From assembly GCA_035310145.1 (NCBI GenBank), contig DATGEL010000015.1, positions 52,279 to 116,278 on the forward strand: a stretch of 64,000 nt of DNA, in the 5' to 3' direction. The DNA is from Dehalococcoidia bacterium (GTDB lineage Bacteria > Chloroflexota > Dehalococcoidia > CAUJGQ01). Numbering within the stretch: the first letter of the stretch is position 1; each line of letters opens with the position of its first letter. The position numbers were made by a program, and so were the translations under genes. Of this stretch, positions 35,640-43,455 are shown piece after piece. The notes beneath the pieces were generated by a model. The model had not been told where the DNA came from, did no database searches, and saw nothing but the letters and a program-made list of their open reading frames with translations.

Positions 35640-36170
35640 CTAGACGAGCTGTTCGATCCAGGCGCGGGCGCGGCCGCGCGCCAGCTCCAGGAAGCCGATG
35701 TTGCCCAGCGAAGTGTTCATGTTGCGCGGGAACATGGGGCTGCCGGGATTGACGATCAGCACGCCCTTGTAGTTCTCCACCATCGTCACGTGCGTGTGAC
35801 CGCAGATCACGATGTCCACGGGCCCGCCGAAGGCATACTGCAACATCGTGTCGAAGGTGCGGTGGGGCGGCCACTCGGGGAACTCGAAGGCGTGCGTCAT
35901 GCCGACCTTGAAGCCGGCGAGGTCCAGTACCCAGGAGTCGCGCAGGCGCGGGTCTTCTGGCACCACGGGGCGGCCGGCGCCGCCGTCGTCGCCGTTGCCG
36001 CGAGCCACGTAGATCGGCGCCAGCCGCTCCAGCCGGTTCACCACGTCGAGCACGTGCAGGTCGCCGGCGTGCAGGATCAGGTCGACGCCCTTGAATGCCT
36101 CGTAGACCTGTGGCCAGATCTCCGGCGCGGATTCCGGAATGTGCGTGTCTGAAATCAGGCCGATCAGCAA
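35640..36170 (-). CDS. Metallophosphoesterase, YfcE/MJ0936 type
   Basis: This is a 176-residue calcineurin-like phosphoesterase. Metal-binding motifs: GLISDTHIP, ILHAGDLH, VARGNGD(D), GMTHAFEF and CGHTHV, with the closing NPGSP that defines this subgroup. Family members hydrolyse phosphodiesters with Mn or Ni bound. It lies 4 bases upstream of the THUMP-like methyltransferase gene, so the two are probably one transcript. Confidence 0.88.
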   Translation of the reverse strand: MLIGLISDTHIPESAPEIWPQVYEAFKGVDLILHAGDLHVLDVVNRLERLAPIYVARGNGDDGGAGRPVVPEDPRLRDSWVLDLAGFKVGMTHAFEFPEWPPHRTFDTMLQYAFGGPVDIVICGHTHVTMVENYKGVLIVNPGSPMFPRNMNTSLGNIGFLELARGRARAWIEQLV

Positions 36171-36373
36171 GGGCGCCGCCTCATGTCGGGCTTTCCGCCA
36201 TCATAGATCGCCGATCGCCGCGGGCGCGGCAGGCGACGGCGACGCTGCATGTGAATACGCACATCTGCGGCCAACGCACAGGTTATGCGCCGGGTGCAGA
36301 GTCTGCCTGTACGCCGCGTGGGAGCGGGCGCGAGCCGCGCCCCGCGGCTGAAGCATGAAAGCGAGGCAGAGCG

Positions 36374-36610
36374 ATGCGTGGAACTCAAAGCCGGCTGGCC
36401 CTGGCCGGTGTCCTCGGCGGTGTCCTGGCGCTGGCCACCGTCTTGCCCGGCGCCGCGCTGGCGCAGACACCACCGCCGAGCACCCCGCCGGCGCCGCGGC
36501 GCGGCCCCAGCGCCACGCCGCCGGCCGGCACACGCGGCAGCCGTCACAACGCCCAGGGGCAACGGCAGCACCGGGCCACTGGCCGGCGCGGCGGCCGCGC
36601 CGGCCGCTGA
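36374..36610 (+). CDS. Small secreted Pro/Arg-rich protein, uncertain
   Basis: This is a 78-residue frame with a convincing signal peptide (basic start, LALAGVLGGVLALATVLPG, AxA cleavage site ALA|Q), followed by a Pro/Thr-rich and then Arg/Gly-rich tail. GAGGCAGAGCG precedes the ATG. No family was recognised. The tail may be affected by a frameshift, as it runs straight towards the repeat hairpin at 36641. Confidence 0.45.
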   Translation: MRGTQSRLALAGVLGGVLALATVLPGAALAQTPPPSTPPAPRRGPSATPPAGTRGSRHNAQGQRQHRATGRRGGRAGR

Positions 36611-36640
36611 GCCAATCGCGGCTCTCGGCCCTCACCCCCT

Positions 36641-36673
36641 GTCCCCCTCGCCCAGGATTGGGCGATGGGGGAC
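36641..36673. repeat. GAGAGGGG-family hairpin
   Basis: GTCCCCCTCGCCCA-GGAT-TGGGCGATGGGGGAC, 14 pairs with one mismatch. Flanks (CGGCCCTCACCCCC on the left, CGCAGTCCGGG on the right) resemble those of the hairpins at 5209 and 5582. Confidence 0.7.
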
Positions 36674-36790
36674 GCAGTCCGGGAGTTTGGGGCTGAAGGC
36701 GTGGCTCGGCCGGCGCGAAGGGCGCGCGGCGTGCGCCTCTACAGCAGCCTGCAAACGCGCCGCAGCCCCGGAACTTCCTCCCCCGGATCG

Positions 36791-36857
36791 CCCCTCTCCT
36801 TCTTCTGATTGGACATCGCGTTCCACGCGATACGGATCATTGGGAGAAGGAGAGGGG
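36791..36857. repeat. GAGAGGGG-family hairpin with expanded loop
   Basis: CCCCTCTCCTTCT (36791-36803) pairs with AGAAGGAGAGGGG (36845-36857). The loop contains an inserted 30-odd base segment with its own inverted repeat (TCGCGTTCCACGCGA). It is otherwise like the hairpin at 33232 and preceded by the same GCAGCCCCGGA sequence. It lies 34 bases beyond the priA stop. Confidence 0.7.
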
Positions 36858-36891
36858 TCAGGGGGCGAGGTTGAGGGCCACCCGCCCGCCT

Positions 36892-39150
36892 TCACAGCAC
36901 GTCTACCGGCTCGACATCGATGATCCAGCCGGCAGGCGGGGGCACGGCGGCCAGCAGCTCGCGAAACGCGCCGCCGCGCAGCAGGATCTGCCAGCGGAAG
37001 CGGCCGGCCAGCTTGCTGAGGTAGCAAGGCGCCGGGCCGACGATCTCCGGCCCCGGCAGGCCGAGCCGCTGGCGCTCAGCGCGCAGCTTCGCCGCGTAAC
37101 GCTCGGCCTGCTGCTCGGCCGCCGCCTCGTTGCGGTTGGCGTGCACCAGCCGCGTCAGCGCGCCATAGGGCGGATAGGCGAGCTGGCGGCGAAAGGCGGC
37201 CTCGCGCGCGTAAAAGGCGGCGTAGTCCTGCTCGGCGGCGGCGCGCACGGCGTAGTGGCCGGGGGCGTAGGTCTGCACGAAGACACGGCCGGGCCGCGCG
37301 CGGCGGCCGGCGCGGCCCGCCACCTGCACCAGCAGTTGAAAGGTCCGCTCGGCGGCGCGGAAGTCGGGGATGTTGAGCGAGAGGTCGGCGCTGACCACGC
37401 CCACGAGCGTCACGCCGCTGAAGTCGTGCCCCTTGGCGATGATCTGCGTGCCGACGACGATATCGACTTTATGCCCGGCCACCGCGGCCGCCATCTCCGC
37501 ATGCTTCGCCGGCGTGCCCGCCGTGTCGCCGTCCCAGCGCAGCACGCGCGCGGCGGGAAAGCGCTCCCGCACCAGCTCCTCAAGCCGCTGCGTGCCGATG
37601 CCCACCGGGCGGAAGCGCTGGCCTTGGCATTTTGGGCAACGCGTGGGCACGCCGCGCGCGTGGCGGCAGTGGTGGCAGAGCAGCTTGCCCGCCGCGGCGT
37701 GCAACGCGTAGGAGACAGAGCAGCGCGGACAGCGCGGCGCGTAGCCGCAGTCGCGGCAGAGCAAGAGTGTGGCGCTGCCGCGGCGGTTGAGAAAGAGCAG
37801 CGACTGCTCGCCCTCGGCCAGCGTGTGCGCCAGCGCCGCGTCCAGGGCGCGGCTGAGCACGTTGGCGTTGCCCTCGCGCAGCTCGCGCGCCATGTCGATC
37901 ACGTCCAGCGCGGGCTGCGCCACCGGCTCGGGCGTACCGTCGGCGCGCGGCGCCACCCGCTGCGGCAGGCGCAGCAGGGCGGCATCGTGCGTCTGCGCCC
38001 GGCGGTAGCTGCCCAGGTCGGGCGTGGCGCTGCCCAGCACCAGCACGGCGCCGCTGAGCCGCGCCAGCTCGGCGGCGGCCTCGCGCGCGTGGTAGCGCGG
38101 CGCCGGGTCGGACTGTTTGTAGGAAGGCTCGTGCTCCTCGTCCAGCACGATCAGGCCGGGGCGCGGCACGGGCACGAACAGGGCGGAGCGCGGCCCGACG
38201 ACGACATCGACTTCGCCGGCGCGGGCGGCGAACCAGAGGGCGCGGCGGCGGGCGCGGCTGAGCCGGCCGTGCGCCACGGCCACGCGCTCGGGGAAGCGCT
38301 CGGCGAAGCGCCGCTCCGTCTGCGGCGTGAGCGCGATCTCCGGCACCAGCACGATGCCCTGGCGGCCGTGGGCGCGGGCGATGTCGAGCGCGGCGAGGTA
38401 GACCTCCGTCTTGCCGCTGCCCGTGACGCCGTGCAGCAGGAAAGAACCCGGCCCGCCAATGCCGGCGAAGCGGTTGCGCATCGCCTGGCCGATCGCCTGC
38501 ACGGCGCGCTGCTGGTCCGGGGTCAACCGGTGCGCCCGCGGCGCCTGTTCCTCGGCTGATGCGCAGCGCGGCGGCTCGGACGGCAGCGCCGCAGATTCAA
38601 CAATCTCTGCTTCGATGAGCGCCTTCTCCACCGCCGGGGTGAGACCGTGGGCGCGTCTCAGCTCTCGCAGCGAGCGCATGCCGCCGCCTTCCAGCAGCGC
38701 GGCCACGCTGCGCAGGGCACGGCCGGCCGTGGCGGGCGGCAACTGCGCCAGGACGCGCAGGGCCTGCTCGGCGCTCCCGAGCAGGCGCAGGCCGGGCAGC
38801 GCGGCGCGGGCGGGCGGCAGCAGATCGGCCGGCGCGCGGGCGCCGGGCGGCAGCGCCATCGCCAGGGCCGCAGGCAACGGCGCGAGGTAGCGCTCGGCCA
38901 GCCAGCGGGCGAGGCGGACCTGGTGCGGCAGGAGCAGCGGCTCGTCGCCCAGGCGTTGCTCGATCGGACGCAGCTCGCCCTGGTAGGCGGCCTGCTCGCC
39001 GACGTCGATGACGATGCCGGGCAGCCGGCGCGGACCGAAGGGCACCAGCACCGCGTCGCCCGGCGCCAGCCGCAGACCCGCGGGCACGGCGTAGCTGAAG
39101 GTCTGGCCAAACCGCTGCGGGGCGTTGACGGCGACTTCGGCGAACGGCAC
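36892..39150 (-). CDS. priA: Primosomal replication protein N' (PriA helicase)
   Basis: This is a 752-residue replication-restart helicase. The N-terminal 3'-DNA-binding domain begins VNAPQRFGQTFSYAVP. The helicase core has Walker A LLHGVTGSGKTEVY near 245 and the DEEH box IVLDEEHEPSYKQ near 336. The zinc-binding insert has four Cys pairs (CRDC, CPRC, CHHC, CPKC) around residues 470-515. The last helicase motifs are DIVVGTQIIAKGHDF and QVAGRAGR. It reloads DnaB at stalled forks. It lies 54 bases after rplS on the same strand. Confidence 0.94.
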   Translation of the reverse strand: MPFAEVAVNAPQRFGQTFSYAVPAGLRLAPGDAVLVPFGPRRLPGIVIDVGEQAAYQGELRPIEQRLGDEPLLLPHQVRLARWLAERYLAPLPAALAMALPPGARAPADLLPPARAALPGLRLLGSAEQALRVLAQLPPATAGRALRSVAALLEGGGMRSLRELRRAHGLTPAVEKALIEAEIVESAALPSEPPRCASAEEQAPRAHRLTPDQQRAVQAIGQAMRNRFAGIGGPGSFLLHGVTGSGKTEVYLAALDIARAHGRQGIVLVPEIALTPQTERRFAERFPERVAVAHGRLSRARRRALWFAARAGEVDVVVGPRSALFVPVPRPGLIVLDEEHEPSYKQSDPAPRYHAREAAAELARLSGAVLVLGSATPDLGSYRRAQTHDAALLRLPQRVAPRADGTPEPVAQPALDVIDMARELREGNANVLSRALDAALAHTLAEGEQSLLFLNRRGSATLLLCRDCGYAPRCPRCSVSYALHAAAGKLLCHHCRHARGVPTRCPKCQGQRFRPVGIGTQRLEELVRERFPAARVLRWDGDTAGTPAKHAEMAAAVAGHKVDIVVGTQIIAKGHDFSGVTLVGVVSADLSLNIPDFRAAERTFQLLVQVAGRAGRRARPGRVFVQTYAPGHYAVRAAAEQDYAAFYAREAAFRRQLAYPPYGALTRLVHANRNEAAAEQQAERYAAKLRAERQRLGLPGPEIVGPAPCYLSKLAGRFRWQILLRGGAFRELLAAVPPPAGWIIDVEPVDVL

Positions 39151-39204
39151 GGAGGCTCTACCGCCGGAGAGCGCGGTGGGCGAATACAGCGGGCACGATA
39201 CCGG

Positions 39205-39561
39205 CTACTTGCGCACCGCCGGCCGCGCCCGCTCTTTGATGCGGGCGGCCTTGCCGGTGAGGCCGCGCAGATAGTAGAGGCGCGAGCGGCGGACTTTGCC
39301 CAGGCGCACGACCTCGACCTTCTCCACGCGCGGCGAATACAAGAGGAAGGTGCGCTCGACGCCGACACCGTGCGTGATGCGGCGCACGGTGAAGTTGCTG
39401 CTGCTGCCGGCGCGGCGCCTGCGGATCACCACACCTTCGAAGACCTGGGTGCGCTCACGGTCGCCCTCGACGACTTTGGCGCTGACGCGGATCGTGTCGC
39501 CGGCGCCGAACTCCGGGATGTTGGGGTTCGGCTGAAGCTCGACGAAACTGCTCATGTCCAT
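39205..39561 (-). CDS. rplS: 50S ribosomal protein L19
   Basis: This is a 118-residue protein with the L19 pattern: [60 protein letters not shown] and [19 protein letters not shown]. It sits at the 30S-50S interface. The ATG at 39559-39561 was chosen because GGAGGACACTCCC precedes it; an upstream in-frame ATG lacks this. It follows trmD as in most bacteria (trmD-rplS). Confidence 0.95.
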   Translation of the reverse strand: MDMSSFVELQPNPNIPEFGAGDTIRVSAKVVEGDRERTQVFEGVVIRRRRAGSSSNFTVRRITHGVGVERTFLLYSPRVEKVEVVRLGKVRRSRLYYLRGLTGKAARIKERARPAVRK

Positions 39562-39651
39562 GGGAGTGTCCTCCTGCTGCCCCACGCCGCGGCGGCCGTG
39601 GGCCGGCGGAGTGACCTGCGCTGTCCGGCGGACAGCAGCGATCCGATTTGG

Positions 39652-40443
39652 TTATCTGTCGTTATCCGGGCCGGTTGGTTCCTCGCGGCGCTGCGCGGCG
39701 TCAAGCTCGCCGGCGAGCCATTCGCGCTCGGCGGCGGCAAGCTCGGCGCGGGCGAGGAGGTCGGGGCGGCGCAGGGCCGTGCGCAAAAGCGCCTGCCGGC
39801 GGCGCCAGCGCGCCACCTCCTCGTGATGGCCGCTCAAAAGTGTAGCAGGAACCTGCCAGCCGCGGAAGTTGGCCGGCCGCGTGTACTGCGGGTACTCCAG
39901 CAGCCCGCCGCCGTGCGCGCCATGCGAGGCGTGCGACTCTTCGGCCAGCGACTCCGCGCCGCCCAGCACGCCGGGCAAGAGGCGCACCACGGCGTCGACC
40001 ACCACGATCGCCGCCGGCTCGCCGCCGGAGAGCACGAAGTCGCCGACGCTCAGTTCGTCCGTGGCTATATGCTCGCGCACGCGCTCGTCCACGCCCTCGT
40101 AGTGGCCGCAGATCAGCGTCAGCCGCTCGTGTGCGGCGTACTCCTCGGCGATCGTCTGGGTAAAACGCCGCCCGCCGGGCGAGAGCAGCACGACGGGGCC
40201 GCGGCGCGGGTCTGCGGCGGCCAGCGCCTCGGCGGCGGCGAAGATCGGCTCGGGCTTCATCACCATGCCGGCGCCGCCGCCGTAGGGGTAGTCGTCGCAG
40301 ACCTTGTGCCGGCCGGCGGCGTAGTCGCGGATGTCGCGCACGGCGATCTCGACCAGCCCGCCCGCGCGCGCCCGCCCGACGATGCTCTCGCCCAGCGGCG
40401 CCGCCACCATGTTCGGGAAGAGCGTGAGGATGTCGATACGCAT
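39652..40443 (-). CDS. trmD: tRNA (guanine37-N1)-methyltransferase TrmD
   Basis: This is a 263-residue SPOUT-class enzyme that methylates G37 of tRNAs reading CNN codons, preventing frameshifts. Visible motifs: [12 protein letters not shown] start, [18 protein letters not shown], the trefoil knot [13 protein letters not shown], and [28 protein letters not shown]. The ATG at 40441-40443 matches the family start. The small gene upstream is 32 bases away. Confidence 0.95.
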   Translation of the reverse strand: MRIDILTLFPNMVAAPLGESIVGRARAGGLVEIAVRDIRDYAAGRHKVCDDYPYGGGAGMVMKPEPIFAAAEALAAADPRRGPVVLLSPGGRRFTQTIAEEYAAHERLTLICGHYEGVDERVREHIATDELSVGDFVLSGGEPAAIVVVDAVVRLLPGVLGGAESLAEESHASHGAHGGGLLEYPQYTRPANFRGWQVPATLLSGHHEEVARWRRRQALLRTALRRPDLLARAELAAAEREWLAGELDAAQRREEPTGPDNDR

Positions 40444-40475
40444 GCCGCCGTCGCTCGCCGCGGGCCGCGGGCTGA

Positions 40476-40769
40476 TCAGCACGGCCCCACAGCGATTAGA
40501 CAGCAAAACGCCCGCCGCTGGCACAACGGCGGGCACAGGTCACGAAGCAGCCACCCTTCAGGCCGCGGTGTTTGCCCAGGGCGCGGTCTACCAGCGTCTT
40601 GCCGGCCCAGGGGCGGCGAGGCGCCGTCCACGCGGTCCAGCGCCCAGTTGGCGATAGCTGATGGGCCATCCCGCAGGATCACGTCGCGCACGGCGGCCAA
40701 CGCTTCCGCCTCGTCGTCAAACGCATCGGTCAGGTTCAGCGTCTTGTTGTCCCAGCGTTCGTAGCCCAT
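40476..40769 (-). CDS. Small cytoplasmic protein, unknown, possible frameshift
   Basis: This is a 97-residue frame. The first half ([20 protein letters not shown], then [20 protein letters not shown]) is a soluble, acidic, well-formed protein. After about residue 48 the frame turns Pro/Arg/Cys-rich. In the +1 frame the sequence continues more naturally ([19 protein letters not shown]), so a frameshift near 40620 is possible. No family was recognised. It lies between mogA and trmD on the same strand. Confidence 0.5.
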   Translation of the reverse strand: MGYERWDNKTLNLTDAFDDEAEALAAVRDVILRDGPSAIANWALDRVDGASPPLGRQDAGRPRPGQTPRPEGWLLRDLCPPLCQRRAFCCLIAVGPC

Positions 40770-40773
40770 GGAT

Positions 40774-41268
40774 CTATCCTGCCACGTGATCGCCCGCGGC
40801 GCCGCGCAGGGTTTCGACGGCGTGGGGCAGCACGGGCAGCAGCACGGCCAGGTTCTCGCGCACGCCGCGCTCGCTGCCGGGCAGGTTGACGATCAACGTG
40901 CGGCCGCGCACGCCCGCCACGGCGCGGCTCAGCATCGACATCGGCGTGTGGCGCAGGCCTTCGATCCGCAGCGCCTCGGCAACGCCCGGCGCCTCATAAT
41001 CGAGCACGGTGCGTGTGGCCTGCGGCGTCACGTCACGCGGCGAGAGGCCGGTGCCTCCGGTTGTGAGCAGCACGTCCAGCCCGCCCGCATCGACCCACTC
41101 GCGCAGCGTCGCGGCGATCTGCTCCGCCTCGTCGGGCACGATCGCGTACTTTGCGACTGTGCCGCCGGCGCCGGCCACCAGCTCGCGGATCGCGGCGCCG
41201 CTGGTATCTTCCCGCTCGCCACGCGAGCCCTTGTCGCTGAGGGTGAGGACGCCGACCGTGAACGCCAT
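40774..41268 (-). CDS. Molybdenum cofactor biosynthesis protein, MogA/MoaB family
   Basis: This is a 164-residue MoCF-binding domain protein. Motifs: VGVLTLSDKGSRGEREDTSG, LLTTGGTGLSPRDVTPQAT (the Gly-rich MPT-binding loop) and VNLPGSERGVRENL. MogA adenylates molybdopterin before Mo insertion; MoaB is the paralogue, and they cannot be told apart here. No other moa/moe genes are in the window. It diverges from mraZ, 190 bases away. Confidence 0.9.
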   Translation of the reverse strand: MAFTVGVLTLSDKGSRGEREDTSGAAIRELVAGAGGTVAKYAIVPDEAEQIAATLREWVDAGGLDVLLTTGGTGLSPRDVTPQATRTVLDYEAPGVAEALRIEGLRHTPMSMLSRAVAGVRGRTLIVNLPGSERGVRENLAVLLPVLPHAVETLRGAAGDHVAG

Positions 41269-41315
41269 CGCGGAACCTCTGCGCCGCCGCGCGCCCGGGG
41301 CCCGCGGGAATCGCG

Positions 41316-41371
41316 TTGACTTTGATGGGGGGCGGTGGGAGAATGTGGACCACGGTGGGACCGCGATACAA
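41316..41371 (+). promoter_or_regulatory. dcw promoter with MraZ-type operator
   Basis: Four 5-base repeats at 10-base spacing: ATGGG (41325), GTGGG (41335), GTGGA (41345) and GTGGG (41355), each separated by 5 bases. This is the known layout of MraZ binding sites upstream of mraZ. TTGACT (41316-41321) and GAGAAT (41339-41344) with a 17-base spacer give a promoter that the repeats overlap; TACAAT at 41366 is an alternative -10. Confidence 0.78.
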
Positions 41372-41458
41372 TCACGGTCTCAGCGTTATTCCATAGCAAC
41401 TTGCGTCTTCATACACCGCCGAATCCCGGCTCAGTTTCCTGCCTGAGGCGACGCTTCC

Positions 41459-41908
41459 ATGCTCTTTCTGGGCCGGTTTGAGTACGCCATGGACGACCGC
41501 GGCCGCGTGCCGATGCCCACCCGTTTTCGCGACGCCTTCGCCGGCGGCGCCGTGCTGGCGCCCGCCCCGCCCCGCTGCCTGCGAGTGTACACGACCGATG
41601 CCTACGAGCGGACGGCGGCGCTGATCCTGGCGCAGGGCGCGCACACCGAGCGCGGCCAACAACTGCGCCGCGCCTTCTTCGGCCGCACCTACGAGGGCGA
41701 GCTGGACAAATCCTCTCGCCTGCTGGTACCCGCCGCGCTGCGCCAGCGGCTCGGGCTCGAAGGCCAGGTGACGATGCTCGGCTGCGGCGACTACCTTGAA
41801 ATCTGGGACACCGCCGTCTGCGAGGCCGAGCTGGCCGGCGCCGAGGCGCTCTACCCGCAGCACCTTGAGCAACTTGATGAGCGTAAGGGACCGGGCGGCG
41901 ATGTCTGA
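41459..41908 (+). CDS. mraZ: Transcriptional regulator MraZ
   Basis: This is a 149-residue protein with two SpoVT/AbrB-like swapped-hairpin repeats: FEYAMDDRGRVPMPTRFRDA in the first half and EGELDKSSRLLVPAALRQRL in the second, each with the D..GR...P pattern (S..R in the second). MraZ forms a ring and binds repeated TGGGN sites upstream of its own operon to repress dcw transcription. Such sites are present at 41325-41359. It is the first gene of the dcw cluster and overlaps rsmH by 8 bases. Confidence 0.93.
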   Translation: MLFLGRFEYAMDDRGRVPMPTRFRDAFAGGAVLAPAPPRCLRVYTTDAYERTAALILAQGAHTERGQQLRRAFFGRTYEGELDKSSRLLVPAALRQRLGLEGQVTMLGCGDYLEIWDTAVCEAELAGAEALYPQHLEQLDERKGPGGDV

Positions 41909-42830
41909 GCGCGGCGCGGTGCACGAGCCGGTCCTGCTGGAGGAGACGATCGCCGCGCTGGCGCCGCGGCCCGGCGGCCGCTACGTCGATGGCACCGTCG
42001 GCCTCGGCGGGCACGCCGCGCGGCTGCTCGCAGCCAGCGCCCCGGACGGCCGCCTGCTGGGCCTCGACCGCGACGCCGACGCGCTGGTGCTCGCCGGCGA
42101 GCGGCTGGCGCCCTTCGGCGAGCGCGTGACGCTGATCCACGACAGCTACGCACAGGCCCTGCCGCACGCGCTGGCCGCCGGTCTCGCGCCCTGCGACGGC
42201 TTTTTGCTCGACCTCGGCGCCTCCTCCTTGCAGTTCGACACGGCCGCGCGCGGCTTCAGCTTCCGGCTCGACGGCCCGCTGGACATGCGCTTCGACCGCT
42301 CTTCAGGCGAGACGGCGGCCGAGGTGGTGAACGAGTCCGACGAAACGGAGCTGGCGAACCTGATCTGGCGGCTGGGCGAGGAGCCGGCCTCGCGCCGTAT
42401 CGCCCGCGCGATCGTGCGCGAACGGCCGATCGAGACGACCGGCCAGCTCGCCCGCATCGTCGGGCGGGTGGCCGGGCGGCCGGGACAGCGCATCTCGCCC
42501 GCCACGCGCACCTTCCAGGCGCTGCGCATCGCCGTCAACCGCGAGCTGGAGACGCTGAGTGCAGCGCTGGAACGCACGCCGGAGCTGTTGCGATCGGGCG
42601 GGCGGCTGGCCGTGATCAGCTTTCACTCGCTGGAAGACCGCATCGTCAAGCAGTTCTTGCAGCGCGAGAGCCGCGACTGCATCTGCCCGCCGGGCATCCC
42701 GGCCTGCCGGTGCGGGCACACGCAGACCTTTCGGCCGCTCGGCCGGCGCCCCGTCATGCCGGGCGTGGCCGCGCGCGAGCGCAACCCGCGCAGCCGCAGC
42801 GCCAGGCTGCGCGCGGCCGAGCGGATCTAG
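41901..42830 (+). CDS. rsmH: 16S rRNA (cytosine1402-N4)-methyltransferase RsmH
   Basis: This is a 309-residue enzyme. Start HEPVLLEETIAALAP, SAM motif YVDGTVGLGGHAARLL, GLDRDADAL, and FLLDLGASSLQFDTAARGFS are all as expected, with the C-terminal RRPVMPGVAARERNPRSRSA. It methylates C1402 in the ribosomal P site. The ATG at 41901 overlaps the end of mraZ. The next gene begins 33 bases later. Confidence 0.95.
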   Translation: MSERGAVHEPVLLEETIAALAPRPGGRYVDGTVGLGGHAARLLAASAPDGRLLGLDRDADALVLAGERLAPFGERVTLIHDSYAQALPHALAAGLAPCDGFLLDLGASSLQFDTAARGFSFRLDGPLDMRFDRSSGETAAEVVNESDETELANLIWRLGEEPASRRIARAIVRERPIETTGQLARIVGRVAGRPGQRISPATRTFQALRIAVNRELETLSAALERTPELLRSGGRLAVISFHSLEDRIVKQFLQRESRDCICPPGIPACRCGHTQTFRPLGRRPVMPGVAARERNPRSRSARLRAAERI

Positions 42831-42863
42831 CCGGGTACGGGAGCGGAAGGGGCGGGGCGGAGC

Positions 42864-43400
42864 ATGGCGCTGGCGCAGAGACGGGCGACGAGCGGTGAGC
42901 AGGCGGGCGAGACGCCGCTGCTGCGCCGTGCCGGCGTGCTGCTCGCGCTGCTGCTCGCCGGCGGCATGATCCTGGGCGCGATGTTCCTGCCCGTGCTGCA
43001 GAACAGCGACGCGACCTCGACTGGCTACCAGATCGAGCACGCGCAGCAGCAGCTCGACGACCTGCGCGCCAAGACCTATACGCTGCAGGCGCAGATCGCC
43101 GATCTTGGATCCGAAACGCGCATCCGCCAGGAGGCCGCGCGGCTGGGCATGGTGCCCGCCGGCCGCGCCAGCGCTGTCACCGTCAACGTGCCGGCGCCGG
43201 CCGGCGTCTTCCTGCCGCACGGCCTGGCGCCGACGCTCACCGCGGTTGCCGGCGCCGCGGAGAGCAGCGTCGCCGCGCCGCCGACGCCGGCCGATCAGAG
43301 CTACCCGCCCGCCGGCGCGCCGAGCGCCACGCCGGCGCCAACCGCCGTGCCGACGATCGTGCCGCCCGGCCCGGTCCCCTCCGTCGGTCCGCCGCCGTAA
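42864..43400 (+). CDS. ftsL: FtsL/FtsB-like divisome protein
   Basis: This is a 178-residue bitopic protein: a cytoplasmic tail of about 22 residues, one helix (LLRRAGVLLALLLAGGMILG, around 20-45), then a coiled coil (QIEHAQQQLDDLRAKTYTLQ, AQIADLGSETRIRQEA) ending in ARLGMVPA, the end motif typical of FtsL/DivIC relatives, and a Pro/Thr/Ala-rich external tail of about 75 residues. It stabilises the FtsQ-FtsB-FtsI complex. The assignment rests on topology and on the position between rsmH and the PBP, since sequence conservation in this family is low. Confidence 0.75.
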   Translation: MALAQRRATSGEQAGETPLLRRAGVLLALLLAGGMILGAMFLPVLQNSDATSTGYQIEHAQQQLDDLRAKTYTLQAQIADLGSETRIRQEAARLGMVPAGRASAVTVNVPAPAGVFLPHGLAPTLTAVAGAAESSVAAPPTPADQSYPPAGAPSATPAPTAVPTIVPPGPVPSVGPPP

Positions 43401-43455
43401 CGGCCCGGCCTGCTCCCGCTCCCTCCCCAAAATCCGCACAGCGAGCACCGCAGCG

